Source: Sphingomonas sp. (GTDB taxonomy: Bacteria > Pseudomonadota > Alphaproteobacteria > Sphingomonadales > Sphingomonadaceae). Taken from it: a stretch of 64,000 bases of DNA. Location of the stretch: NCBI RefSeq assembly GCF_004799495.1, contig NZ_SSMY01000011.1:248001-312000 (forward strand). Reading direction: 5' to 3'. Position numbers and translations under genes: made by a program. This document shows positions 25,599 through 33,992 of this stretch, piece by piece. How positions within the stretch are numbered: the stretch's first letter is position 1; each line of letters opens with the position of its first letter. The notes under the pieces are model-generated. The model was not told the DNA's origin and ran no database searches. It saw only the letters and a list, made by a program, of their open reading frames with translations.

Positions 25599-26267
25599 AT
25601 GCTCAAGCTCATCATCGGCAACAAGGCCTATTCGTCGTGGTCGCTGCGCGGCTGGCTCGCGGTCAAGCAGTCGGGGCTGCCGTTCGAGGAAGTCGTCGTC
25701 CCGCTGTACGACGACGATTGGGACAAGCGGCGCCAGGGCGACGAGTTCGCGCCGTCGTCGGGCAAGGTGCCGATCCTGTGGGACGGCGACGTGGTGGTGT
25801 GGGATAGCCTCGCGATCGTCGATTTCCTCAACGACAAAACCGGCAACACCAAGTTCTGGCCGACCGACGACGCCGCGCGCGCGATGGCGCGGTCGATGGC
25901 GGCGGAGATGCACTCGGGCTTCCAGAATCTGCGCGCCAAGCACACGATGAACATCCGTCAGGTCTATCCGGCGCAACGCCCCGACGACGACGTGCTCGAG
26001 GAACTGTCGCGGCTGATGGAAATCTGGGCGCAGGCGCGCGCGCGGTTCGGCGGCGATGGGGCTTTCCTGTTCGGCGATTTCGGCGCGGCCGACATCATGT
26101 TCGCGCCGGTGTGCACGCGGATCGTGACATACCAGCTCCCCGTCGCGCGCTTCGCCGTGCCGTACGTCGAGGCAGTGCTCAACCACTCGTTCATGCAGGA
26201 CTGGATCGCTGCCGCGCAGGAAGAGGAATGGGTGATCGAGAAGTTCGAGCAACCCGAGGCCGCCTAA
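25599..26267 (+). CDS. Glutathione S-transferase family protein
   Basis: A 222-residue protein with an N-terminal thioredoxin fold (LKLIIGNKAYSSWSLRGWLA, where a serine of the SSWS stretch is the likely catalytic residue, and KVPILWDGDVVVWDSLAI with the cis-proline and glutathione-binding residues) and an all-helical C-terminal domain. The segment FGDFGAADIMFAPV matches the usual G-x-F-x-x-AD-x-x-x-AP motif. The start is the ATG at 25599; an in-frame TTG upstream is less likely. It could detoxify electrophiles; the substrate is unknown. Its stop overlaps that of the convergent cupin gene by 4 bases. Confidence 0.9.
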   Translation: MLKLIIGNKAYSSWSLRGWLAVKQSGLPFEEVVVPLYDDDWDKRRQGDEFAPSSGKVPILWDGDVVVWDSLAIVDFLNDKTGNTKFWPTDDAARAMARSMAAEMHSGFQNLRAKHTMNIRQVYPAQRPDDDVLEELSRLMEIWAQARARFGGDGAFLFGDFGAADIMFAPVCTRIVTYQLPVARFAVPYVEAVLNHSFMQDWIAAAQEEEWVIEKFEQPEAA

Positions 26268-26725
26268 AACCGGCTGCCGTCCTTGCGGCGTTGCTCGCCG
26301 ACCCCGGCGTAGAGGTGCATGTCGATGTCGGGATAGTGGCAGTCGCTGACTCCCGTCCCGCCGATCGCAACGAACACGCAATCCGTGTCCGACCGGTTTT
26401 GGAGCACGTGGCCGTTTCCGTCTCCCTTCGGGAACGCCGCGATGTCGCCCGCGCGCATGACGTGCTCGCCATCGTTATCGACCAGCACCCCCTCGCCCGC
26501 GATCATGATCACCGCTTCGTCCTCACCCTCGTGCCAGTGGCGTTGCGCCGACCAGGCGCCGGGCTTGAGCGTGACATGGCTGAACCCGAAATCGCCAATC
26601 CCCCCGGCGGGGGCCAATCGGCGGTACCAGCGCTCCTTCACCACCCCGGCATGTTCGGGCGGATAGCCGGTCTTGTTGGTCTGCGGGATTGTATCGAGAT
26701 CGAGCTTGGGCAATGCGTCCCCCAT
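26264..26725 (-). CDS. Cupin-domain protein
   Basis: A 153-residue protein with a single cupin barrel: motif 1 around HWHEGEDEAVIMIAGEG, giving two histidines and a glutamate as metal ligands, and motif 2 around GDIAAFPKGDGNGHVLQN with the third histidine. Such proteins are small metal-dependent enzymes or sugar- or acid-binding regulators. The start at 26725 is my choice; an ATG at 26746 is also in frame. It is divergent from dapE with only 22 bases between the two starts, so their promoters must overlap or extend into the genes. The function is unknown. Confidence 0.85.
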   Translation of the reverse strand: MGDALPKLDLDTIPQTNKTGYPPEHAGVVKERWYRRLAPAGGIGDFGFSHVTLKPGAWSAQRHWHEGEDEAVIMIAGEGVLVDNDGEHVMRAGDIAAFPKGDGNGHVLQNRSDTDCVFVAIGGTGVSDCHYPDIDMHLYAGVGEQRRKDGSRF

Positions 26726-26747
26726 TGCGGTTTGCCAGGAGCGCATC

Positions 26748-27860
26748 TTGCCCCAAGTCGTCGATCTGACCAAGGCGTTGATCGCTGCCGAAAGCGTCAC
26801 ACCGGCGCGGGGTGCGGTGTTCGACGTGCTCGCGCAGACGCTGAGCGTGATTGGGTTCGAGATCGACCGCTTTGTGGTGGGCGAGGAGCCTGACGGCCCG
26901 GTCGAGAACATGATTGCACTGCGCCGAGGGACGGGACCGCACCTGGCGTTCGCGGGGCACCTCGACGTAGTGCCGCCCGGTGACGGCTGGAGCAGCGGCG
27001 CGTTCGCGCCCGAAGTACGCGGCGACCTGCTCCACGGGCGCGGTGCGGTCGACATGAAGGGCGCGATCGCGGCGTTTGCCGCGGCGGCGGCGCGCGTGGA
27101 GGGGCCGACGCTCAGCCTGCTCATCACCGGCGACGAGGAAGGCCCCGCGACCTACGGCACGCGCGCGATCATCGACCGCATGACCGAGCGTGGGCTCAAG
27201 CCCGATTTCTGTCTGGTCGGCGAACCGACGTCCGACCAGCGGCTCGGCGACACCATAAAAATCGGCCGGCGCGGGTCGGTCAACATCTGGATCGACGTGC
27301 CGGGCAAGCAGGGCCACGTCGCCTACCCGCACCTCGCCGACAATCCGATTCCCAAATTGGTCGCGGCGCTGGCGGCGATCGATGCCATCGCACTCGATCA
27401 GGGCAACGGCTGGTTCCAGCCGTCGAACATCGAAGTGACCGACGTGACGGTGGGCAATCCCGCGACCAACGTCATCCCCGCCAAGGCGTCGGCGCGGCTG
27501 TCGATCCGCTTCAACGACGAGCAGCGCGGCGAGGATCTGGTCGCACTGATCGAGCGCACCGTCGCGCTCCACGCCCCCGAGGCGACGGTGATCGCGCGCA
27601 TTTCGGGCGAGGCGTTCCTGACGGAGCCGGGGCCGTTATCGGATCTGGTGTCGGACGCGATCGACGCGGTCACCGGGGTGGCTGCCGCCTTTTCGACCAC
27701 CGGTGGGACCAGCGACGCGCGGTTCCTGTCGCAACTGTGCCCGACGGTCGAGTTCGGGCTGGTCAACGCGACGATGCACAAGACCGACGAAGCCGTGGCG
27801 CTCGCCGACCTCGAAACGCTGACCGATATCTACGCCGAAATCATCGCGCGGGTCAGCTGA
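26748..27860 (+). CDS. dapE: Succinyl-diaminopimelate desuccinylase
   Basis: A 370-residue M20-family zinc enzyme that removes succinate from N-succinyl-LL-diaminopimelate in the lysine and peptidoglycan pathway. Metal-binding motifs are AFAGHLDVVPPG, GRGAVDMKGAIAAF with the bridging aspartate, TGDEEGPA with the catalytic glutamate, and STTGGTSDARF. I chose the TTG at 26748, since GGAG lies 6 bases upstream and the conserved sequence starts there (PQVVDLTKALI). An upstream in-frame ATG has no family similarity. The gene end overlaps the convergent P450 gene by 8 bases. Confidence 0.94.
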   Translation: MPQVVDLTKALIAAESVTPARGAVFDVLAQTLSVIGFEIDRFVVGEEPDGPVENMIALRRGTGPHLAFAGHLDVVPPGDGWSSGAFAPEVRGDLLHGRGAVDMKGAIAAFAAAAARVEGPTLSLLITGDEEGPATYGTRAIIDRMTERGLKPDFCLVGEPTSDQRLGDTIKIGRRGSVNIWIDVPGKQGHVAYPHLADNPIPKLVAALAAIDAIALDQGNGWFQPSNIEVTDVTVGNPATNVIPAKASARLSIRFNDEQRGEDLVALIERTVALHAPEATVIARISGEAFLTEPGPLSDLVSDAIDAVTGVAAAFSTTGGTSDARFLSQLCPTVEFGLVNATMHKTDEAVALADLETLTDIYAEIIARVS

Positions 27861-29232
27861 GCGGCACGAACCGCACCGGCAGCCCGTCCTTCGGTCGCGG
27901 GATCGGGAAGAATTGCCACGCCGCGCCGCTGCTCGGGTCGGCCTCGATCCGGTAGCGCGACAGCAAATTCGCCATCAGCAGCTTCATCTGCATCGTCGCG
28001 AAATGCAGCCCGATGCACATGTGCGCGCCACCGCCGAACGGCACCCAGGCGAAACGGTGGCGGCCCCTCGACGCCTCGGGCGTGAAGCGCAGCGGGTCGA
28101 ACCGCGTGGGCTCGGGCCAGATATCGGGCATGTTGTGCGTCCAGGTGATCCCGATCCCGACCTGCGTGCCGGCGGGAATCCGATATCCGCCGAATTCGAA
28201 ATCGCGAAGCGCGCGGCGCGGCAACGACGGCACCGGCGGCATCAGCCGCAACGCTTCCTTGAAGGCGTATTCGGTCAGGACCAGGCGATCGAGTTGTTCG
28301 GCGAACGGAACCTGCGAATCGAGCGTCGCGATCTCCGCGCGCAATTTCTCCTGCCAATCGGGATTGCGCGCGAGCAGCATCACCAATGTCGTCGCCGACG
28401 ACGTGATCGTGTCGTGCGCCGCCATCATCAGGAAGTTCATGTGATCGGCGATCGCCGCGGCGGAGAGCGGCTGGCCGTCGTCATCGGTCGCGCGGCAGAA
28501 TTGCGAGAAGAAATCCTCGCCGTTGCCGCCCTTGGCACCGTGCCGACGGTCGGGGATTTCGCGCTCGAACCAGTCGATCAAATAGGCGCGCGCCCGGACG
28601 CCTTTGCGCATCATCGTCCCGGGCAAAGGCACGCGGATCGGCGCGATACTGGCCTGCACCTCGTCGACGAATGCCTGGTTGATCCGGCTGGCCTCGGCGC
28701 CGAGCTCGACGCCGAGAAAGCTCGTCGCGGCGAGATCGAGCGTGAGCTTTTTGATCGCGTCGTAGAACCGCATCTGGCGCCCGCCCCAGCTCGCCACCTG
28801 CGCGGCGATACCGGCGTCGAGTTGCGTCGCGTAATGCCGCATCGGTTCGGGCTTGAACGCCACCGACATCACCTTGCGGTCGGCGCGGTGATGATCGAAA
28901 TCCATCAGCATTAGCCCGCGCGGGAACAGCAGGTTGAGCAGCGGCCCCCAGCCCTGTTCGGACGAAAAGAGCTTGTCGCGGTCGAACAGAACCAGTTCGT
29001 TGGCCTCGGGCCCGAGCAAGGCGATATTGGTCTCGCCGAACGAGCGGTTGCGATAGACCGGCCCGAACCGCTCGACCATCCGCGTGCCGAACCGCACGGG
29101 GTCGCGCAGCATGCGCAGCGTGTTGCCGACGATGGGCAGGCCGTTGTCGCCCGGAATATGCGCGAGCGCATCCTTGGGCGCGCGTGGTAGCCAGTGCGGG
29201 TTGGCCTTGAACGTGTGCGCGAGCGCGGTCAC
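27853..29232 (-). CDS. Cytochrome P450
   Basis: A 459-residue soluble P450 with all hallmarks: the I-helix oxygen-binding motif AAHDTITSS, the K-helix EALR, and the heme-binding loop FGGGAHMCIG with the axial cysteine. It has no signal or membrane anchor, so it is cytoplasmic and needs a ferredoxin and reductase, which are not encoded here. It starts with a GTG that overlaps the glmS stop (GTGA), so translation is coupled to glmS. The sequence looks like the CYP class acting on fatty acids or terpenoids, but I cannot name the substrate. Confidence 0.93.
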   Translation of the reverse strand: MTALAHTFKANPHWLPRAPKDALAHIPGDNGLPIVGNTLRMLRDPVRFGTRMVERFGPVYRNRSFGETNIALLGPEANELVLFDRDKLFSSEQGWGPLLNLLFPRGLMLMDFDHHRADRKVMSVAFKPEPMRHYATQLDAGIAAQVASWGGRQMRFYDAIKKLTLDLAATSFLGVELGAEASRINQAFVDEVQASIAPIRVPLPGTMMRKGVRARAYLIDWFEREIPDRRHGAKGGNGEDFFSQFCRATDDDGQPLSAAAIADHMNFLMMAAHDTITSSATTLVMLLARNPDWQEKLRAEIATLDSQVPFAEQLDRLVLTEYAFKEALRLMPPVPSLPRRALRDFEFGGYRIPAGTQVGIGITWTHNMPDIWPEPTRFDPLRFTPEASRGRHRFAWVPFGGGAHMCIGLHFATMQMKLLMANLLSRYRIEADPSSGAAWQFFPIPRPKDGLPVRFVPLS

Positions 29233-31052
29233 TCGACCGTCACGCTCTTCGCTAAGTTACGCGGCTGGTCGACATCGGTCCCCTTCGCCACCGCGACATG
29301 ATAGGCGAGCAATTGCACCGGCACGGCATAGACCAACGGCGCGATCAGCGGGTGGACTTTCGGCATCTCGATCGTTGCGAGGCAATTTTCGCCGGCTTCG
29401 GCCAGCCCCTCGGCGTCGGAGATCAGCACGATCTTGCCGCCACGCGCCTGCGTCTCCTGCATGTTGCTGACGGTCTTTTCGAACAGCGGTCCCGACGGCG
29501 CGATGACGATCACCGGCACATTCTCGTCGATCAGCGCGATCGGCCCGTGTTTCATCTCGCCAGCCGCATACCCTTCGGCATGGATATAGCTGATTTCCTT
29601 GAGCTTCAGCGCGCCTTCGAGTGCGAGCGGATAATCCGGTCCGCGCCCGAGATAGAGCACGTCGCGCGCCGGGGCGATCAGCGGCGCCATCGCGGCGATT
29701 TCCTCGTCATGGTCGAGCGCGGCGTTGAGCGCGGCGGGTGCCTCGACCAGGTGATGCACCACCTCGATCTCTTCCTCGCGAGTCATTTTGCCTTTCACTA
29801 CCGCCAAATGCGCGGCGAGTGCGGCGAGCACCGCAAGCTGGCATGAAAACGCCTTGGTCGAGGCGACGCCGATCTCCGGCCCGGCATGCGTCGGGAGCAG
29901 CAGGTCGGCCTCGCGCGCCATCGTGCTGGTCGGCACGTTGACCACCACGGCGATCTTCTGTCCCGCTTTCTTGGCGTGGCGCAGCGCCGCGAGTGTGTCC
30001 GCGGTCTCGCCCGACTGGCTGATGAACAGGGCCAGCCCGCCCTCTTCGAGCACCGGGTCGCGGTAGCGGAACTCGGATGCGACATCGATGTCGACCGGCA
30101 TCCGCGCGAACGTCTCGAGCCAATATTTGGCGACCATTCCGGCGTAGAAACTGGTGCCGCACGCGACGATCGTGATGCGCTTGACCGCCGACAAGTCGAA
30201 GTCCATCTGCGGCAGCGCGACGGTCTGCTCGACCCCGCGCAGATACGAGCGCAGTGTTTGGGCGACCACGATCGGCTGCTCGAATATCTCCTTCTGCATG
30301 AAGTGGCGGTAATTGCCCTTTTCGATCATCGCACCGGTCGCGCCCGACAGCACGATCTCGCGCTCGACGACGTTGTTCTCCGCGTCGAAAATCTGCGCAC
30401 CGTCGCGAGTGATGACCACCCAATCGCCCTCGTCGAGATAGGCGATCCGCTGGGTCAGCCCGGCCAGCGCCAGCGCGTCCGAGCCGAGATAGGTCTCGCC
30501 GTCGCCATATCCCACCACCAGCGGCGACCCGAGCCGCGCGCCGATCAGCAAGTCATCATGCTGGCGGAACGCGATCGCCAGCGCGAAGGCGCCGCGCAGT
30601 TCGGGGAGTACCGCCTTCACCGCGTCGGCGGGCGATGCGCCGGCCTCGACGCGCTCGCTGACCAGGTGGGCCACGACCTCGGTATCGGTTTCGCTCTCGA
30701 ACACCCGCCCGCGCCTCTGGAGTGCTTCGCGCAACGGCTTGAAATTCTCGATGATGCCGTTGTGGACCAGCGCCACCTCGCCGGTCGCGTGCGGGTGTGC
30801 GTTCGAGGTAGTCGGCGCGCCATGCGTCGCCCAGCGTGTATGCGCGATCCCTGTATGCCCGGGTGCCGGATCGGCGGCGAGCACCGCGACCAGATTGGCC
30901 AGCTTCCCCTCGGCGCGGCGGCGGATAAGCCGGCCGTCCTGCACGGTGCACACGCCGGCGGAATCATAGCCGCGATACTCCATCCGCCGCAGTCCCTCGA
31001 CCAACCGGTCCGCGACCTGATCCTTGCCGACAATTCCGATGATTCCGCACAT
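29229..31052 (-). CDS. glmS: Glutamine-fructose-6-phosphate aminotransferase (isomerising)
   Basis: A 607-residue enzyme starting MCGIIGIVG, where C2 is the nucleophile of the glutaminase domain after Met removal. Two SIS domains follow (CGTSFYAG and SQSGETADT), and the protein ends in the family tail DQPRNLAKSVTVE. It makes glucosamine-6-phosphate, the first step to UDP-GlcNAc for peptidoglycan and LPS. glmU, later in the same pathway, lies about 1.1 kb upstream on the same strand, separated by a toxin-antitoxin pair and an unknown gene. I see no glmS ribozyme. Confidence 0.97.
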   Translation of the reverse strand: MCGIIGIVGKDQVADRLVEGLRRMEYRGYDSAGVCTVQDGRLIRRRAEGKLANLVAVLAADPAPGHTGIAHTRWATHGAPTTSNAHPHATGEVALVHNGIIENFKPLREALQRRGRVFESETDTEVVAHLVSERVEAGASPADAVKAVLPELRGAFALAIAFRQHDDLLIGARLGSPLVVGYGDGETYLGSDALALAGLTQRIAYLDEGDWVVITRDGAQIFDAENNVVEREIVLSGATGAMIEKGNYRHFMQKEIFEQPIVVAQTLRSYLRGVEQTVALPQMDFDLSAVKRITIVACGTSFYAGMVAKYWLETFARMPVDIDVASEFRYRDPVLEEGGLALFISQSGETADTLAALRHAKKAGQKIAVVVNVPTSTMAREADLLLPTHAGPEIGVASTKAFSCQLAVLAALAAHLAVVKGKMTREEEIEVVHHLVEAPAALNAALDHDEEIAAMAPLIAPARDVLYLGRGPDYPLALEGALKLKEISYIHAEGYAAGEMKHGPIALIDENVPVIVIAPSGPLFEKTVSNMQETQARGGKIVLISDAEGLAEAGENCLATIEMPKVHPLIAPLVYAVPVQLLAYHVAVAKGTDVDQPRNLAKSVTVE

Positions 31053-31067
31053 GGTTAGGACGCTTTC

Positions 31068-31433
31068 TTACAAAGTGTAGGGAACGCGGATGCCCGGCAT
31101 CGCTGCGGGGAAATCCTTGGTGTTTCGAGTAACGAGGATCGCGCCGTTGACCTGAGCGGTCGCGAGAATGAAGGCGTCGAACAACTTCATCTTGGTGCGA
31201 TGACGGATATCGGCGGCCGCCTGGGCAATCCGCTGGTCGATCTCAACGACTTCGAATGCGTGAAGCAGCGATTGTACTTCCCGCCGACTCTCGGGCGGCT
31301 CGCCGGCCAGCAACTCGGTCCAGACGATCCGGCTGATACGATGCTTGCGGTATCGTCCCAGTTCACTGATCGCCTGTGGCCGGTCGAACAGCCAGTCGAT
31401 CAATATATTGGTATCGAAGAACGGGTCGGCCAC
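31068..31433 (-). CDS. PIN-domain ribonuclease toxin (VapC type)
   Basis: A 121-residue PIN-domain protein with the acidic metal-binding residues D7 (FFDTNILIDWL), E40 (WTELLAGE), D86 (LFDAFILA) and D107 (NTKDF). VapC toxins cut RNA, often initiator tRNA, when free of antitoxin. The gene follows its likely antitoxin by 3 bases on the same strand, the normal antitoxin-first order. The pair is inserted between two peptidoglycan-precursor genes, glmU and glmS. Confidence 0.9.
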   Translation of the reverse strand: MADPFFDTNILIDWLFDRPQAISELGRYRKHRISRIVWTELLAGEPPESRREVQSLLHAFEVVEIDQRIAQAAADIRHRTKMKLFDAFILATAQVNGAILVTRNTKDFPAAMPGIRVPYTL

Positions 31434-31436
31434 GGC

Positions 31437-31667
31437 TCAGGCGGGGTCGCGGTCTTCGCGCATCGCGCTCTGATACTCGACGGCGTCGCCGATGTCCCGC
31501 CGATGCTTCCAATACCCCGCACCGCGTGCGATCCAGTCCTTGCTGGCTTCCGCGCGATAGCTCGACACCGCTTCCCGCAAGACGGCCGCGCGCGACTTGC
31601 CTTCTTGGCTCGCCCTTTGGTCGAGCCATTCGATATCGTCGTCGGGAATATCTACCAGTGTCCGCAT
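31437..31667 (-). CDS. Ribbon-helix-helix antitoxin (VapB type)
   Basis: A 76-residue protein. The N-terminal MRTLVDIPDDDIEWLDQRA followed by KSRAAVLREAVSSY is the beta strand plus two helices of a ribbon-helix-helix DNA-binding fold; the C-terminal part would wrap and inhibit the PIN toxin. Proteins of this kind repress their own operon by binding palindromes. A 31-base palindrome sits exactly at the start codon. It belongs with the toxin gene directly downstream. Confidence 0.87.
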   Translation of the reverse strand: MRTLVDIPDDDIEWLDQRASQEGKSRAAVLREAVSSYRAEASKDWIARGAGYWKHRRDIGDAVEYQSAMREDRDPA

Positions 31668-31696
31668 GATATCGCGATATCATATCGCGATATCAT
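31666..31696. promoter_or_regulatory. Palindromic operator of the toxin-antitoxin pair
   Basis: A 31-base palindrome with perfect 15-base arms around a central C, made of two overlapping copies of GATATCGCGATATC. It overlaps the antitoxin start codon (31665-31667). A dimer of ribbon-helix-helix dimers would cover it. It probably mediates autorepression, acting on transcription and possibly also on translation through the RNA hairpin. Confidence 0.8.
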
Positions 31697-31720
31697 GTCA
31701 ACTGCCATCGCCCATTCGCG

Positions 31721-32146
31721 TCAGCCGAGCACCTCGATCTGGTCGATCGTATCGACGTCGATCCGTGTCTGGAAATATTGCGTGCCGTCGCGCTTGGTAA
31801 TCGGCACGCGGCGCGCGACACCCTTGATCCGAACGCGTTTGCCCTTGAGCAGATCCTGCGGAAAGCCGCCCAGCTTCGCATGGAGCTTGTTCACGACGTC
31901 GGCGTGGAGTTCGGCGGACAAATTGGCCGCGTCGTGATAATCGGCCGCCGAATTGAGATAGGCGTTGAAGCCCGATGCACCGGTCGATCCGACGGTGAAT
32001 TCGAACACGCCGCTCACTTCGTGCGAGTTCGCCGCCGAAGCGGCTGCGATCGCCTGATCGGGCGTCATCGGCGCGGTACCCTGTCCAAATGCCGGCATGG
32101 CGATCGACAGCGCCGCCGCCAGGACCATATTTATCGCTCTACTCAC
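31721..32146 (-). CDS. Exported protein of unknown function
   Basis: A 141-residue protein with a signal peptide cleaved near AFGQG and a small mature domain. The C-terminal half (GKRVRIKGVARRVPIT, then TQYFQTRIDVDTIDQIEVLG) has the pattern of a small beta-barrel that might bind a ligand, similar in feel to OB-fold proteins, but I recognise no family. The GTG start at 32146 overlaps the glmU stop (GTGA); an ATG at 32128 would also give a signal peptide. It is probably co-transcribed with glmU. Confidence 0.75.
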   Translation of the reverse strand: MSRAINMVLAAALSIAMPAFGQGTAPMTPDQAIAAASAANSHEVSGVFEFTVGSTGASGFNAYLNSAADYHDAANLSAELHADVVNKLHAKLGGFPQDLLKGKRVRIKGVARRVPITKRDGTQYFQTRIDVDTIDQIEVLG

Positions 32147-33501
32147 TGACTCTTCTCCGCCTTCTTCGCGCTCATCATATCGCGGAATCGTTTCGCCCAG
32201 CCCGGCTTTGTCTCCTGCGGCGGTCGGACCAGCCGCAATGCATCCGCTTCCACATCCTGCGTTACGGTCGATCCCGCACCGACGATGGCACCGGCACCTA
32301 TCGTCACCGGGGCGACCAGTGCCGAGTTGGAACCGACGAACGCCCCCGCGCCGATCACGGTCTTGTACTTGAAGAAGCCGTCGTAATTGCAGGTGATCGT
32401 TCCCGCGCCGATGTTCGCGCCTGCGCCCACCTCGGCGTCGCCGATATAGGACAAATGGTTAGCCTTGGCGCCCTTGCCCAGCGTAGCCTTCTTAACTTCG
32501 ACGAAATTGCCCACCTTCGACTTCTCGCCGAGCACCGCGCCGGGCCGCAGCCGCGCATAGGGGCCCACCTCCGCGCCCTCTCCCACGCTCGCGCCCTCGA
32601 TATGAGAATTGGCGCGGATCGTCGCGCGGTCGGCGATCGTAACGCCAGGACCGAAGAACGTATTCGGCTCGATCAGCACGTCGCGGCCGATCTTCGTGTC
32701 CCATGCGAACCACACCGTATCCGGCGCGATCAGGCTCGCGCCCGCGGCCATCGCCGCCTCGCGCCGCGCGGCCTGCCAGCGGCTCTCGGCATAGGCAAGC
32801 TCGGCGCGGCTGTTGATCCCGATCACTTCGTCGGGGTCGGTCTCGACCACTACCGCGCGGTCGCCGTCGGCCAGCGTGAGCGTGATCACGTCGGGCAGGT
32901 AATATTCGGCCGCCGCATTGTCGTTACCGACACGTTCGAGCAGCGGCCATAGATCGGTCGAGCGCACCGCGGTGACCCCGGCGTTGCACAAGGTGATGGC
33001 GCGCTCGTCGTCGCTCGCGTCCTTGAACTCGACGACCTTGGCGATCGACCCGTCGCGGTCGGCGATGATCCGGCCATAGGCTTTGGGATCGTTCGGCCGG
33101 AAGCCGAGCACCGCGACGCGCGCCGCCTCGTCGCCACTCACATGCTCGACCAATCTAGCGATCGTCGCGGGCTTGAGGAACGGCACGTCGCCGAAACACA
33201 CGATCGCTATCCCGTCGAACCCGGCAAGGGCATTCTTCGCCATCAACGCGGCGTGCGCGGTGCCGAGCTGTTCGTCCTGCGGCGCGATCCTGACGCCGAG
33301 CGGCACGACAGCCGCCTCCACCTGTTCGCGCCGCGCGCCGACCACGACGACCTTTTCCGCCGCGCCGACGGCGTCGAACGCGTCGATCAAATGAAGCAGC
33401 ATCGGCCGCCCGGCGATCGGGTGGAGCACCTTGTGCAGGTCGGATTTCATCCGCGTGCCCATGCCAGCGGCAAGGATGATCGCGGCGATCGGATCGGTCA
33501 T
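32143..33501 (-). CDS. glmU: Bifunctional UDP-N-acetylglucosamine pyrophosphorylase/glucosamine-1-phosphate acetyltransferase
   Basis: A 452-residue enzyme. The N-terminal uridylyltransferase has the LAAGMGTRMKSDLHKVLH motif; a left-handed beta-helix of hexapeptide repeats follows, carrying the acetyltransferase. It converts GlcN-1-P to UDP-GlcNAc in two steps. The ATG at 33501 lies behind a GGAG ribosome site and matches the family start. The pathway partner glmS is on the same strand further downstream; the genes between are accessory. Confidence 0.97.
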   Translation of the reverse strand: MTDPIAAIILAAGMGTRMKSDLHKVLHPIAGRPMLLHLIDAFDAVGAAEKVVVVGARREQVEAAVVPLGVRIAPQDEQLGTAHAALMAKNALAGFDGIAIVCFGDVPFLKPATIARLVEHVSGDEAARVAVLGFRPNDPKAYGRIIADRDGSIAKVVEFKDASDDERAITLCNAGVTAVRSTDLWPLLERVGNDNAAAEYYLPDVITLTLADGDRAVVVETDPDEVIGINSRAELAYAESRWQAARREAAMAAGASLIAPDTVWFAWDTKIGRDVLIEPNTFFGPGVTIADRATIRANSHIEGASVGEGAEVGPYARLRPGAVLGEKSKVGNFVEVKKATLGKGAKANHLSYIGDAEVGAGANIGAGTITCNYDGFFKYKTVIGAGAFVGSNSALVAPVTIGAGAIVGAGSTVTQDVEADALRLVRPPQETKPGWAKRFRDMMSAKKAEKSQ

Positions 33502-33570
33502 CGGTTCAGCATCTCCGTCGGCGCGCCCTGCCACGAAGACCTTGCCATTGCCATAGCGATGGCGGGCGGA

Positions 33571-33975
33571 TCAATTGAGGATCAGCGCCTGCGAATTGAT
33601 GTTGTAGCCTGCCAACACCGCCTTTCCGCCATCGATACGATATACGAACGTCTCGGTGGCTGGTCCCTTGGCGAAGGTCGTTTGGTAATTGAGCGTCAGG
33701 AAATGCCCGCCGGGATTGACCGCATCGTTGAATCCGACCTGCTGACTGGCCCCGCTAGCGCCGAGCTTGCGGTGCACGGCATCGAGCAGCTGGATAAATT
33801 GGCCCGGCGTTGTCTTCATCTCGGGACCGGCCGCTGCCTCGATCGCGGCAGATTGCCCCGCATCGAGTTGCTTGTGGAACGCCGCGACGGCATCGCCGCC
33901 GGCCTTCACGTCCGCGCCCATCGAACAGCCGCCGAGCACTAGCCCCGCCGCGATCGCGATCGACAACCGTTTCAT
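33571..33975 (-). CDS. Small lipoprotein of unknown function
   Basis: A 134-residue protein with a lipoprotein signal (LVLGGC, cysteine at 17) and an AAGGAGAG ribosome site. The mature part is a compact alpha/beta domain with the phrases AGPEMKTTPGQFIQLLDAVHRKLG and HFLTLNYQTTFAKGPATETFVYR, in the style of small DUF-type NTF2-like exported domains. I cannot assign a function. It lies between glmU and another exported protein on the same strand. Confidence 0.8.
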   Translation of the reverse strand: MKRLSIAIAAGLVLGGCSMGADVKAGGDAVAAFHKQLDAGQSAAIEAAAGPEMKTTPGQFIQLLDAVHRKLGASGASQQVGFNDAVNPGGHFLTLNYQTTFAKGPATETFVYRIDGGKAVLAGYNINSQALILN

Positions 33976-33992
33976 TCTACGCTCTCCTTACC

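Noticed and set aside
31053..31067. glmS ribozyme or riboswitch before glmS
   Set aside because: The usable upstream stretch is only 15 bases before the toxin gene, and no ribozyme core is visible; this element is mainly found in Gram-positive bacteria.
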